A stretch of DNA of 64,000 nt from Dactylosporangium fulvum (GTDB lineage Bacteria; Actinomycetota; Actinomycetes; Mycobacteriales; Micromonosporaceae): the NCBI RefSeq assembly GCF_025137375.1, contig NZ_CP073720.1, positions 8,890,501 through 8,954,500 of the forward strand, written 5' to 3'. The position numbers and the translations under genes are program-made. This document shows, one piece after another, positions 8,703 through 18,926 of the stretch. Every line of letters starts with the position of its first letter. Within the stretch, counting starts at the first letter, position 1. The notes beneath the pieces were generated by a model. It ran no database searches and had not been told where the DNA came from. It was given only the letters and a program-made list of their open reading frames with translations.

Positions 8703-9052
8703 CTGTCCGGCCGGATGATGCAGAATTCGTTGCCTTCCGGATCGGCGAGCACGGTCAGCGCCGCGTCGTCGGACTGGCCGACGTCCACGTGGCGCGCGCC
8801 CATGTTGACGAGGCGTTCGACCTCGGCGTCGAGGTCGTCGGGGCGCAGGTCGAGGTGCAGCCGGTTCTTCGCGTGCTTCGCCTCGTCGTGGCGCAGGAAG
8901 ACCAGACGGGGATGCCCGTCGACGGCCGGCCCGACCACGACCTCGTCGGGTGACACGCTTTCGACCCTGTGGTCGAGCACCTCGGCCCACCAGCGGCCCA
9001 GCCGTTCGGGGTCGATCGCATCGACGATCAAGGCATACCACCGGCTCCCCAT
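8699..9052 (-). CDS. VOC/glyoxalase-like protein
   Basis: A single-domain vicinal-oxygen-chelate fold protein of 117 residues, starting at an ATG five bases after GGAGG. Typical features are the N-terminal VDAIDPERLGRWWAEVL helix-strand, the NRLHLDLRPDD strand and the C-terminal DPEGNEFCIIRP end. Members include glyoxalases, dioxygenases and drug-binding proteins; nothing here fixes the substrate. It is the first gene of the overlapping VOC-permease-dgt-reductase unit, and its short upstream region faces the Roadblock cassette divergently. Confidence 0.83.
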   Translation of the reverse strand: MGSRWYALIVDAIDPERLGRWWAEVLDHRVESVSPDEVVVGPAVDGHPRLVFLRHDEAKHAKNRLHLDLRPDDLDAEVERLVNMGARHVDVGQSDDAALTVLADPEGNEFCIIRPDR

Positions 9053-9347
9053 GCACACCTCCGTGGTCGGCGTGGGGACACACCTTACGCCCAGCCGGCG
9101 GTCGTCGCAGCCGAGCCGCCGTGACCTGGGAGGGAGCGCGGAGCGCGGCACTGTAGCGGATTTTCACCCGGTCTGTCAGCCAAACGTGTGTATTGCAAAA
9201 TTCAAAGACCGATTGGGTTTGTGTTCATGGACGAACGCATGGCGTAGGTCACCGACGAGCGCACGGTAACTTGCCGGTGTGCACGCTTCCGGCCGCCGCC
9301 GGGACCCGACGCACCCCCCGAGTCAGCAGAACGGAAAGACCCCGCCT

Positions 9348-9734
9348 GTGCCTGCGATCGATGACTGCCTGCGACGTGCCATGACCATCCGCGGGGCCAT
9401 CGGAGCGAGCCTCATCGACTACACCACCGGGCAGACGCTCGGCCTGGAGGGTGGCCGGGGCGACGTCGCGCCGCACGCCGACCCGTCCGCCGCGGCGCTC
9501 GGCACGGCCAGCGTCATCCACGCCGCGATGCAGACCGCCGCGTACGCACCGGCCATGCCCGGCGACGCCGTGGAGGACGTCATCATCAGCACCTCCGCCG
9601 CCTACCACCTCATCCGGCCGGTGCGCACGAGCTTCGACTCACGCCTGGTCCTGTACGTCTGGCTCGACCGGGCCGAAGGCAACCTGGCGATCGCCCGGCG
9701 CCGGGTCCGCTCGCTCGCCGACGACCTCGCGTGA
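9348..9734 (+). CDS. Roadblock-like protein, first gene of cassette
   Basis: A 128-residue protein resembling the last gene of the same cassette: MTIRGAIGASLIDYTTG aligns with MTIDGAIGVALVDYNSG there, and both carry a strand ending YHLIRP followed by an alanine- and arginine-rich C-terminal helix. The pattern suits the small Roadblock/LC7 alpha-beta fold, whose members usually act as GTPase partners or scaffolds. The GTG start is chosen because it aligns with the paralogue's N-terminus. The stop overlaps the next gene as GTGA. There is no signal peptide or membrane segment. The fold assignment is by pattern only. Confidence 0.72.
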   Translation: MPAIDDCLRRAMTIRGAIGASLIDYTTGQTLGLEGGRGDVAPHADPSAAALGTASVIHAAMQTAAYAPAMPGDAVEDVIISTSAAYHLIRPVRTSFDSRLVLYVWLDRAEGNLAIARRRVRSLADDLA

Positions 9735-10672
9735 ACGCCGGCGGAGCGGAGACGCGGGGAACCGCGCCGGGATCGCCGCGGTTCGCCAAGGGCACCACCC
9801 CGGCGAAGGCACTCGGCCAGTTGACCGAAGCCGGCGCCACCGGTGCGCTCACCGTCATCGGCGCGCCCGGCGGCGTGGTGTTCCTGCGGGACGGGCGGGT
9901 CAACGCGGTCGACTCACCGGCCGCGCCGGGCGCCGACCGGTTGCTGATCGCTTGTGACAAGGTGCCCGAGGCGGTGTGGGAGACCATCCCGTCCCAGCCC
10001 GCCCGCGCGCTGGTCGAAGGCGGCCACGTCACCGCGGCGGAGATGGAGCTGTGTGCCCTCCAGGCATTGTGCGATGCGGCGTTTTTCGTCCTGGCGACAC
10101 CGCGGCCCGAGCTGCGGTTCGCACCCGGCGTCGAGCACTGGCTCGGCGCGGACGGCACCGTGGCGACGGACTGGTTGTGCGACCAGGTCGAGCGTCAGCA
10201 CCGCATGCTCAACGAGGTGCACCCCTCGGAAGTGATGGACTATGCCCCGGTCGTGCCGGTCCTCCGGCCCGGATTCGACCAGGTGCTGCTGTCCGGCCTG
10301 CAGTGGGAGATCGTGCTGCACGCTGACGGTCAGCGCACCCCGCAGGATCTGGCCGGCCTGCTGGGACGCTCGGCCTACGCCGTGACGCTCGACGTGCGCC
10401 GGCTCGCGGCGGCGGGACTCGTTGAGATCCCGGCGGCCGAGGCCCCGGCGCCCGTCATCGACGAACCCACAGCATCCGCGAAACCCGCGGAGCGCGCAGT
10501 GCTGCCGAAGCGGGTGCCCGGCACGTACACGTTCGACGACCCGCCTGCCGGGACGCGGCGTCAGCTCCCGGCCGGGGTGAGTGCCCTCGCGGTGCTTCCC
10601 GGTGCGATCGACAAGGCGCCGGACGACACGCTGCTCAAGCGGATCCGTTCGGCGCTGCAGTCGCTGCGTTGA
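9731..10672 (+). CDS. DUF4388 plus winged-helix protein
   Basis: A 313-residue cytoplasmic protein. Residues 20-75 match the DUF4388 pattern (ALGQLTEAGATGALTV, then FLRDGRVNAVDSPAAPG), a domain found in bacterial two-component and MglA/Roadblock contexts. A middle region of unknown fold follows. A winged-helix-like segment lies near residues 195-240 (LQWEIVLHADGQRTPQDLAG, then VRRLAAAGLVEI). The C-terminus is a Pro/Ala linker and a basic tail. Translation overlaps the preceding Roadblock-like gene by GTGA. It may link Roadblock signalling to DNA or protein binding; that role is inference. Confidence 0.72.
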   Translation: MNAGGAETRGTAPGSPRFAKGTTPAKALGQLTEAGATGALTVIGAPGGVVFLRDGRVNAVDSPAAPGADRLLIACDKVPEAVWETIPSQPARALVEGGHVTAAEMELCALQALCDAAFFVLATPRPELRFAPGVEHWLGADGTVATDWLCDQVERQHRMLNEVHPSEVMDYAPVVPVLRPGFDQVLLSGLQWEIVLHADGQRTPQDLAGLLGRSAYAVTLDVRRLAAAGLVEIPAAEAPAPVIDEPTASAKPAERAVLPKRVPGTYTFDDPPAGTRRQLPAGVSALAVLPGAIDKAPDDTLLKRIRSALQSLR

Positions 10673-10724
10673 CCTCGCGAACCGGCCGCCCCGGAAGGGG
10701 TGTCCCGAAGGAGGAACCAACCGG

Positions 10725-11192
10725 ATGAGAACCGACGCGGAGCTGCGCGGGGAACTGCTCGCGGAGCTGCGCCGGCTGCGACAGGTGGTGCCGGAGATCA
10801 CCGGCTGCCTGATCGCCAGCACCGACGGGCTGCTCATCGTCGACGACGCTCAGGCGGTGGTGGTCGAGGGCGTCGCGGCGCTCGCGGCGGCCTGCCTCGG
10901 CGTGAGCCAGCGGATCGCCGACAGCGCGGGGCACGGCGAGTTCCAGGAAGTGGTCATTCGCAGCGGCGGCGGGCACGTCGCGATGTACATGGCCGGCAAC
11001 GGCGCGGTCCTGGTGCTGCTCGCCGATGCCGACGCCAACGTCGGCCGGCTGCATCACGAGGCCCGCCGGGCGACCCAGGTGGTGTCCCAGGTCGTGGCGG
11101 CGGCAGCGCTGAGCTTCGCGCAGTCACTGCCGGAGGCGCAGTTGCGGCAGGAGACTTACAGGCTGCCGGAACCCGAGCCGATGCCGTGGTGA
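10725..11192 (+). CDS. Roadblock/LC7 domain protein (MglB-like)
   Basis: A 155-residue protein starting at an ATG about ten bases after AAGGAGG. The Roadblock fold is clear: an N-terminal helix (ELLAELRRLRQVVPEITGC), the IASTDGLLIVD strand pair, a long helix through LAAACLGVSQRIAD, then EVVIRSGGGHVAMYMAG and VLVLLADADANVGRLHHEAR. Such proteins are GTPase-activating or scaffolding partners of small Ras-like GTPases (MglB with MglA; CvnB with CvnD). No GTPase, sensor kinase or DUF742 protein lies beside it, so it is not a standard actinobacterial conservon. Confidence 0.85.
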   Translation: MRTDAELRGELLAELRRLRQVVPEITGCLIASTDGLLIVDDAQAVVVEGVAALAAACLGVSQRIADSAGHGEFQEVVIRSGGGHVAMYMAGNGAVLVLLADADANVGRLHHEARRATQVVSQVVAAAALSFAQSLPEAQLRQETYRLPEPEPMPW

Positions 11193-11326
11193 GCCGCGGC
11201 GGCGGCGCGCACCGCCGGCCCCGGCGCACGACGGTGGAAGCCGAACTACTTACTCCCCCACCCGGAAATGATTTCGATCGGTCGGCGCCCCTGGCGCCCG
11301 GCCAGGCACAACTCACGGAGGTAGCA

Positions 11327-11698
11327 ATGGCGGACATGGAGACGGCCCTCAAGGAACTGATGACCATTGACGGCGCCATCGGTGTCGCGCTGGTGGACTA
11401 CAACAGCGGCATGGCCCTGGGGGTGCTCGGCGGTTCGAAGGACCTGGACCTGACCGTTGCCGCCGCCGGCAACACCGACGTGGTGCGGGCCAAGATGCGC
11501 ACGATCGAGATGCTCAACCTCAAGGACGGCATCGAGGACGTCCTGATCACGCTGAACAACCAGTACCACCTGATCCGGCCGCTGACCGGCCGGTCCGGCA
11601 AGGGTCTCTTCCTCTACCTGGCGCTGCTGCGCTCGCGTGCCAACCTGGCCCTCGCCCGGCACCAGCTGAGCCGGGTCGAGGAGGATCTGGAGATCTAG
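11327..11698 (+). CDS. Roadblock-like protein, last gene of cassette
   Basis: A 123-residue protein with an ATG close behind ACGGAGG. It is a paralogue of the first cassette gene: the same order of MTIDGAIGVALVDYNSG, VEDVLI-type strand (here IEDVLITLNNQYHLIRP), and a C-terminal helix ending RVEEDLEI. It lacks transmembrane segments and obvious catalytic residues. It is preceded by 134 bases after the MglB-like gene and followed by a strong 16-bp hairpin, so it closes the transcription unit. Partner and function are unknown. Confidence 0.75.
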   Translation: MADMETALKELMTIDGAIGVALVDYNSGMALGVLGGSKDLDLTVAAAGNTDVVRAKMRTIEMLNLKDGIEDVLITLNNQYHLIRPLTGRSGKGLFLYLALLRSRANLALARHQLSRVEEDLEI

Positions 11699-11708
11699 GA
11701 AACTGGCA

Positions 11709-11746
11709 CAGAAGAGGCCGGGGCGCCATTGCCCCGGCCTCTTCTG
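11709..11746. terminator. Bidirectional hairpin terminator
   Basis: A perfect 16-bp stem (CAGAAGAGGCCGGGGC and its complement) with loop GCCATT sits between two convergent genes, 11 bases after the Roadblock-like stop and four bases before the ppdK stop. Its symmetry suits termination from both sides. Confidence 0.9.
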
Positions 11747-11749
11747 CGG

Positions 11750-14401
<2,652 letters not shown>

Positions 14402-14547
14402 AACGCCTCCATACCCTCGCCGCTGCGGCCCAAGTCATCGTTAGGTCCGGGGTGTGCGGCACACCGTAAGGCGTCGTTCCGGCATTCGGCACTGCCGCGT
14501 GACGAGTAGCACAACGATTGGTATTTCCGTCGATTGACGGAGCATTT

Positions 14548-14590
14548 GGGAGCGATTCCACGCGCATGTTTGCGCACGAGAGCGCTCTCT
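14548..14590. promoter_or_regulatory. Possible LacI-family operators upstream of ppdK
   Basis: Two sites lie 150-190 bases before the ppdK start. TGGGAGCGATTCCA differs at two positions from the actinobacterial CebR-type operator TGGGAGCGCTCCCA. Eighteen bases further on is a perfect 12-bp palindrome, GAGAGCGCTCTC, of the same central-CG type. Regulation of ppdK by a LacI-family sugar repressor is inference. Confidence 0.35.
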
Positions 14591-14814
14591 GAGACTTGGG
14601 CCACTCAGCGCGTTTCCACACTTCGGGATGCGTATAGCTGCACCCTGCAGCACTTTTTCGCGCACAACCAATCATCACTTCCGCGCACTACCCGCAACCC
14701 CTTGCCGAGGGGTGAAACCCGGGGTGGAGCCGCGAGAACACGCTTACCGCCATCTTGGTTCACCATTTCCGGTGGCCAACTTTCCCCGGAGTCCGGATTC
14801 AGATCATGAGGACA

Positions 14815-14903
14815 CTTCTCGACCCGGTCCGCTCTTCTCAACCGGGCCACCCTTCTCGACCTGGCCGCTCTTCACGACCATGCCGCTCTTCACGACCGTG
14901 CCG
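14815..14903. repeat. 18-bp tandem repeat, about five copies
   Basis: Five imperfect copies of a unit like CTCTTCACGACCATGCCG are arranged head to tail, the last two almost identical. The period is a multiple of three, so both strands translate into six-residue repeats, but no ribosome site or conserved protein context supports coding. Confidence 0.75.
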
Positions 14904-15074
14904 CGACCGACCGCGGCCGGGACCGGTAAGCCGCCGGCCTCATCCACCCCCTTGCCCGCCAAGCCACCCCACCAACCGCTTCCCGCCACCTCAGCACCCC
15001 CGCACTCGCAACCCAATGCCCGCAGCATCACCCAGCCGCAACTGCCCCCAGCACCGCCCGCACTCTCAAACACC

Positions 15075-15154
15075 GCCAACCGCAACACCGCCAACCGCGG
15101 CCCGCGCCCCCGCCGCCAACCGCAACACCGCCAACCGCGGCCCGCGCCCCCGCC
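15075..15154. repeat. Exact 40-bp direct duplication
   Basis: Two adjacent identical 40-bp units begin GCCAACCGCAACACC and end GCGCCCCCGCC. Forty is not a multiple of three, so the second copy is read in another frame, which argues against coding. It lies in C-rich low-complexity DNA. Confidence 0.85.
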
Positions 15155-15545
15155 GCCCACCGCCCCGCAGGTCACGGCTCCGCAGGTCACGGCCCCGCCA
15201 GCCACCACCCCACAGTTCACTGCCCCGCCAGCCAGCGCCCACAAGCCACAGCCCCCAACACTGCCCCCAGCCCAGCCAGCCACTGCCCGCGTACTCCCCC
15301 ACCGGCCCGCCGCCCCGTCGCTGCAACCCCCCAGCACCGCCACCCACCGCCCGTCACCCCGGCAGGCGGTGCCCGTCGGTGCCTGACTCGCGCCACCCGC
15401 GAACAGCGATGCCCAGCCGGCTTCCCACCCGCCGGCGCCGCCGTCTTCGCCGCGTCCCGCCCGTCGCTTTCATGATCACGGAGCTTTTGCGGTGCTCCAG
15501 AGCCTGTCGCGCAATTCGGATCCCTCGCGCGTCAACCCCGACAAC

Positions 15546-15627
15546 CGCGCCGATCTTGGAGTTGTGGTCCTTGACAAACCCGGACAAATTCGGAGGTTCA
15601 TGGCGCCACAACTCCAAGATCGGCGCG
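15546..15627. repeat. Long inverted repeat with conserved loop, copy A
   Basis: Perfect 22-bp arms (left arm contains GATCTTGGAGTTGTGG) flank a 38-base spacer that includes TTGACAAACCCGGACA. The same loop core and related arms recur at 29010-29075. It lies in a divergent intergenic region, so it is not an ordinary terminator. Confidence 0.88.
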
Positions 15628-15738
15628 CAGTTGGGGCGCCGACGCTGTCCCAGCGAATTACGCAACAGGCTCCCAGGCAGCCCGAAGTTTCCCTTGATCT
15701 ACCAACCGCAGCCGTACCACCCGGCCAGGCTCAACCAT

Positions 15739-15777
15739 CGCGCCCATGATCGCGAGATGTTCGCGATCATGGGCGCG
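15739..15777. repeat. 17-bp-arm palindrome with CATGATC core
   Basis: Perfect 17-bp arms CGCGCCCATGATCGCGA and complement, loop GATGT. It belongs to a group of palindromes in this window that contain CATGATC. Confidence 0.85.
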
Positions 15778-15878
15778 GCGGCCGGGGCTGGCCGCAGTTG
15801 CGGCCGGCCTCCGCAGCAGCTGCGGCCGGCGGGGCGGCCCTGGCCGAATGCTGTGACCCGGGATGAGCCGCCGGCCTG

Positions 15879-15918
15879 CTTCATGACCACGGAAAACCGA
15901 GTCTCCGTGATCATGAAG
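15879..15918. repeat. 15-bp-arm palindrome with CATGA(T/C)C core
   Basis: Arms CTTCATGACCACGGA and TCCGTGATCATGAAG pair with one mismatch around a ten-base loop, 60 bases before dusB. A lone half-copy, TTCATGATCACGGA, lies at 15469-15482. Confidence 0.75.
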
Positions 15919-15977
15919 GGCGTCACCCGTCGACGGGTCGATCGCAAGTCGTTTGGGGCGGTCGGTGCGGGCATGCC

Positions 15978-17105
15978 ATGCTCAGAAGCGTGCCGCTGCA
16001 GCTCGGAACCTTCACGGTCGATCCGCCCGTGGTGCTCGCACCCATGGCCGGGATCACCAACGTCGCGTTTCGACAGCTGTGCCGTGAGCAGGGGGCCGGG
16101 CTCTACGTCTGCGAGATGATCACGACCCGCGCCCTCGTCGAGCGCAACCCCAAGACGATGGGCATGATCACGTTCGGGGTCGAGGAGCGGCCCCGCAGCG
16201 TCCAGCTCTACGGCGTCGATCCTGCCACCATCCGCAAGGCCGTGGAAATGATCGTCGATCAGGACCTGGCCGATCACATCGACATGAACTTCGGCTGCTC
16301 CGTGCCGAAGGTGACCCGCCGCGGCGGCGGCTCCGCACTGCCGTGGAAGCGGCGGCTGTTCGAGTCGATCGTGCGCTCCGCGGTCGAGGCCGCCGAGGGG
16401 CTGCCGGTCACCGTGAAGATGCGCATCGGCATCGACGACGACCACCATACCTTCGTTGACGCCGGGCGCATCGCCCAGGACGCCGGCGTCGCCTGGGTCG
16501 CCCTGCACGCCCGGACGGCGGCGCAGCGCTACTCCGGCCAGGCCGACTGGGACGCCATCGCCGCCCTCAAGGCCGCGCTCGACATTCCGGTCCTCGGCAA
16601 CGGCGACATCTGGGAGGCGTCCGACGCCCTGCGGATGATGGCCGAGACCGGCTGCGACGGCGTGGTCATCGGCCGTGGCTGCCTCGGCCGCCCGTGGCTC
16701 TTCGCCGATCTGGCCAACGCCTTCGCCGGCCGCCCCGAGCGGGCGCTGCCGTCACTCGGCGAGGTGGCACGGTTGATGCACCGCCACTCGCAGCTGCTGA
16801 CCGAGTGGCTGGGCTCCGAGCGCGAAGGCGTGACCGACTTCCGCAAGCACGTCGCCTGGTACCTCAAAGGCTTCCCCGTCGGCGGCGAGCTCCGCCGTGC
16901 CATGGCCATGTCGTCATCGCTCGACGAACTGGCCGGCCTCCTGGCCCAGCTCGACCACGCCGCGCCGTTCCCGCGCGAGATCCTCGGCCAGCCGCGGGGC
17001 CGCACCGGCACCCCGGGCAGGGTCGTCCTGCCCGACGGCTGGCTCGCCGACCGCGACTCGGACATGATCCCCGAGGGCGCCGAGCTCGACGACAGCGGCG
17101 GCTGA
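15978..17105 (+). CDS. dusB: tRNA-dihydrouridine synthase, DusB family
   Basis: A 375-residue FMN enzyme that reduces uridines in the tRNA D-loop. The TIM barrel begins VVLAPMAGITNVAFR. The catalytic cysteine is C107 in NFGCSVPKVTRRGGG, the FMN phosphate-binding segment is VLGNGDIW followed by GVVIGRGCLGRPW, and the C-terminal helical domain (FRKHVAWYLKGF) binds tRNA. An in-frame GTG four codons downstream is an alternative start. It stands alone on the plus strand after the repeat tract; the following zinc-finger gene is 51 bases away. Confidence 0.95.
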   Translation: MLRSVPLQLGTFTVDPPVVLAPMAGITNVAFRQLCREQGAGLYVCEMITTRALVERNPKTMGMITFGVEERPRSVQLYGVDPATIRKAVEMIVDQDLADHIDMNFGCSVPKVTRRGGGSALPWKRRLFESIVRSAVEAAEGLPVTVKMRIGIDDDHHTFVDAGRIAQDAGVAWVALHARTAAQRYSGQADWDAIAALKAALDIPVLGNGDIWEASDALRMMAETGCDGVVIGRGCLGRPWLFADLANAFAGRPERALPSLGEVARLMHRHSQLLTEWLGSEREGVTDFRKHVAWYLKGFPVGGELRRAMAMSSSLDELAGLLAQLDHAAPFPREILGQPRGRTGTPGRVVLPDGWLADRDSDMIPEGAELDDSGG

Positions 17106-17156
17106 TCCGGTCCCACGGCGTGGAACTTTGGGCGCTGTACCGGCGACAATCCAACC

Positions 17157-17933
17157 GTGGAGTGTGAGCGGTACCGAGAGGCACTGTCGGCGAGGCTCGA
17201 CGGCGAGGACGAACCGATCGAACCCGGGCTCGTCGACGCCCACCTGGCAGGATGCGCCGCATGCCGGCAGTGGGAGCGGGACGCACAGGCCGTGACCCGG
17301 CTGGTGCGGCTCCAACCCGTCGTCGCCACCCCGCTGCCTGCCGAGCGGCTGCTCGCCGGATTCACCGCGTCACAGCAAAAGCAGGACCAGCAGGACCAGC
17401 AGCAGAACCGCAACCGGCGGCAGCTGGTACAGGTGCTCCGTGTCCTACTGGGAGTGTTCGGCGCCGCACAGTTCGTGCTTGGCATCGCCCAGGCCGCGAC
17501 CGCCGCGACCACGACCCACGTGCACGACGCCGGGCACGTCTTCCACGAGTCCGCCGCCTGGAACGTGGCGATCGGCGCCGGCTTCGCCTGGATCGCCACC
17601 CGGCGGGCCACCCCGGCGGGCGCACTGCCGATGCTCACCGCGTTTGTGGCCCTGCTCGCGCTGCTGAGCACCAACGACCTGCTCGCCGGCCGGGTCGAGA
17701 CGAGCCGGATCGTCAGCCACGCCTTTGTGCTCGCGGGCTACGTGATCGTGCTGGCGTTGTCGCGCCCCGGCCTCGACCCCGGGCGCCCGCCCGCCGGTCG
17801 GCAGGGACCGCCCTGGCGCTGGCGCCGCCCGGCGGCGCTGGACGAGGAGCCCGCCCCGGCCCCGGCCCCCGCCCGGCTGCGCGTGATCCAGGGCCAGGCC
17901 ATGGCGCCGAGCAGCGACCGCAAGGCCGCATAG
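17157..17933 (+). CDS. Zinc-finger (anti-sigma-like) membrane protein
   Basis: A 258-residue protein starting at GTG. The N-terminus carries a ZAS/zf-HC2 pattern (C3, then HLAGCAACRQW), typical of zinc-binding anti-sigma factors. A striking glutamine-rich linker follows (QQKQDQQDQQQNRNRRQ). Four hydrophobic segments then span about residues 92-200, and the tail is proline- and arginine-rich. No sigma factor gene is adjacent, so anti-sigma function is unproven; the multiple membrane segments also differ from the usual single-pass anti-sigma factor. Its TAG stop codon falls in the first bases of the palindromic element that follows. Confidence 0.75.
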   Translation: MECERYREALSARLDGEDEPIEPGLVDAHLAGCAACRQWERDAQAVTRLVRLQPVVATPLPAERLLAGFTASQQKQDQQDQQQNRNRRQLVQVLRVLLGVFGAAQFVLGIAQAATAATTTHVHDAGHVFHESAAWNVAIGAGFAWIATRRATPAGALPMLTAFVALLALLSTNDLLAGRVETSRIVSHAFVLAGYVIVLALSRPGLDPGRPPAGRQGPPWRWRRPAALDEEPAPAPAPARLRVIQGQAMAPSSDRKAA

Positions 17934-18095
17934 GGCCTGTTTCGTAACTGAGGCCGGGCTGCGGCGGGCCCAGATTTCGTCTGGCGCCACCCCGCGAAAG
18001 CCCGGTTACAACACCGGTAGCCGGACTTCCGCGGGGCGACGCCAGACGAAATCTGGACCCCGCCTCGCTCCGACCCCAGTTACGAAACAGGCCCT
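17932..18095. mobile_element. 164-bp MITE-like palindromic element between two stop codons
   Basis: Two arms of about 75 bp, roughly 80 percent complementary, flank a short loop. The tips are perfect: GGGCCTGTTTCGTAACTG at one end and its complement at the other, each next to TA. Inner blocks such as CCAGATTTCGTCTGGCG are also exactly repeated. The structure suits a miniature inverted-repeat element with TA target duplication; no transposase is encoded. Both convergent neighbours end in a TAG formed by the TA plus the first G of the element. It could alternatively act as a large bidirectional terminator. Confidence 0.75.
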
Positions 18096-18843
18096 AGACC
18101 CGCCGCAGCAGATACGTGTCCATGATCCATCCCTTGCCGGCGCGCGCCTCACGCCGTACCGACTCGATCTGGTCTATCACCTTGTCCAGACGGCCGGCGA
18201 TGAGCAACTCGTCGGGCGTGCCCAGGTAGGCACCCCAGTAGATGTCGATGTCCTGGTCGCGGTACGCGCGGCAGGCGAGGTCGGCGTCCAGCATGATCAC
18301 GACGTCGTCGCAGCCCTCGGGCCAGCCCGCGGCGAGACGGCGCCCGGTGGTGATGTGGATCGGGCCGGCGACCCGGTTGAGGGCCACCCGATGACGGGCG
18401 GCCAACGCCTGGACGCTGCTGATGCCGGGGATCACCTCGTAGTCGAGCTCGCCGTGCGCGGTGATCGTCTCGAGGATGCGGATCGTCCCGTCGTACAGTG
18501 CCGGATCGCCCCACGCGAGAATCCCGCCGACGCCGTCCTCGCCGAGCTCGGCCATGATGGCCTCCTCGAGGATGCGGGCCCGCTCGTCCCGCCAGTCCCG
18601 CACGGCCCCCTGGTAGTCGGCGGCGACTCGGTCGCGGGGCGGGTCGGCGAGCGTCACGGTGCGGTACTCGCGCCCGGTGACGTATCGCTCGCAGATCGCC
18701 CGCCGCGCCTCGGTGAGGTCGGCCGTCGTGGCCCCCTTGTCGAGGACGAAAAACACGTCGACGGCGTTCATCGCGGTGACCGCCTGCATGGTGACGTGCT
18801 CCGGATCCCCGGCTCCGATCCCGATGACCAACACCTTGCGCAT
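18094..18843 (-). CDS. cobF: Precorrin-6A synthase (deacetylating)
   Basis: A 249-residue SAM-dependent methyltransferase of the tetrapyrrole methylase family. CobF methylates C-1 of precorrin-5 with loss of acetate in aerobic cobalamin synthesis. Family features include the N-terminal LVIGIGAGDPEHVTMQAV, the GGILAWGDPALYDGTIRILE loop and VIPGISSVQALAARH. No other cob genes are nearby, so it is a separated member of the pathway. The TAG stop is built from the tip of the adjacent palindromic element; the C-terminal sequence up to it looks normal in length. Confidence 0.93.
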   Translation of the reverse strand: MRKVLVIGIGAGDPEHVTMQAVTAMNAVDVFFVLDKGATTADLTEARRAICERYVTGREYRTVTLADPPRDRVAADYQGAVRDWRDERARILEEAIMAELGEDGVGGILAWGDPALYDGTIRILETITAHGELDYEVIPGISSVQALAARHRVALNRVAGPIHITTGRRLAAGWPEGCDDVVIMLDADLACRAYRDQDIDIYWGAYLGTPDELLIAGRLDKVIDQIESVRREARAGKGWIMDTYLLRRV

Positions 18844-18926
18844 GCGGTGACGCTACCCGACCAGGTCAGGCCGGATGCTCCCGCGTCTCGGTCGTCGTCG
18901 CGGTGGCGCATCTGCATGATGGAGTC

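Larger units (their letters stand above)
14402..15977. other. 1.6-kb gene-free tract of repeats and palindromes
   Basis: No convincing gene lies between the divergent ppdK and dusB. Open frames exist on both strands, but they encode proline-, arginine- or glycine-rich low-complexity sequence, shift frame at each repeat, and lack ribosome sites. The tract holds the presumptive ppdK promoter region (first 200 bases), an 18-bp tandem repeat, a duplicated 40-bp unit, CA-rich low-complexity DNA, and three palindromes listed separately. Confidence 0.75.

Noticed and set aside
14755..16119. Long proline/arginine-rich open frame over the 14.8-16 kb tract
   Set aside because: It crosses the dusB start, has no ribosome site, its composition follows C-rich repeats, and the 40-bp duplication changes its frame. 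I treat it as non-coding.
17157..17933. Classical single-pass anti-sigma factor with cognate sigma
   Set aside because: The zinc-binding N-terminus fits, but four membrane segments follow and no sigma factor gene is adjacent.
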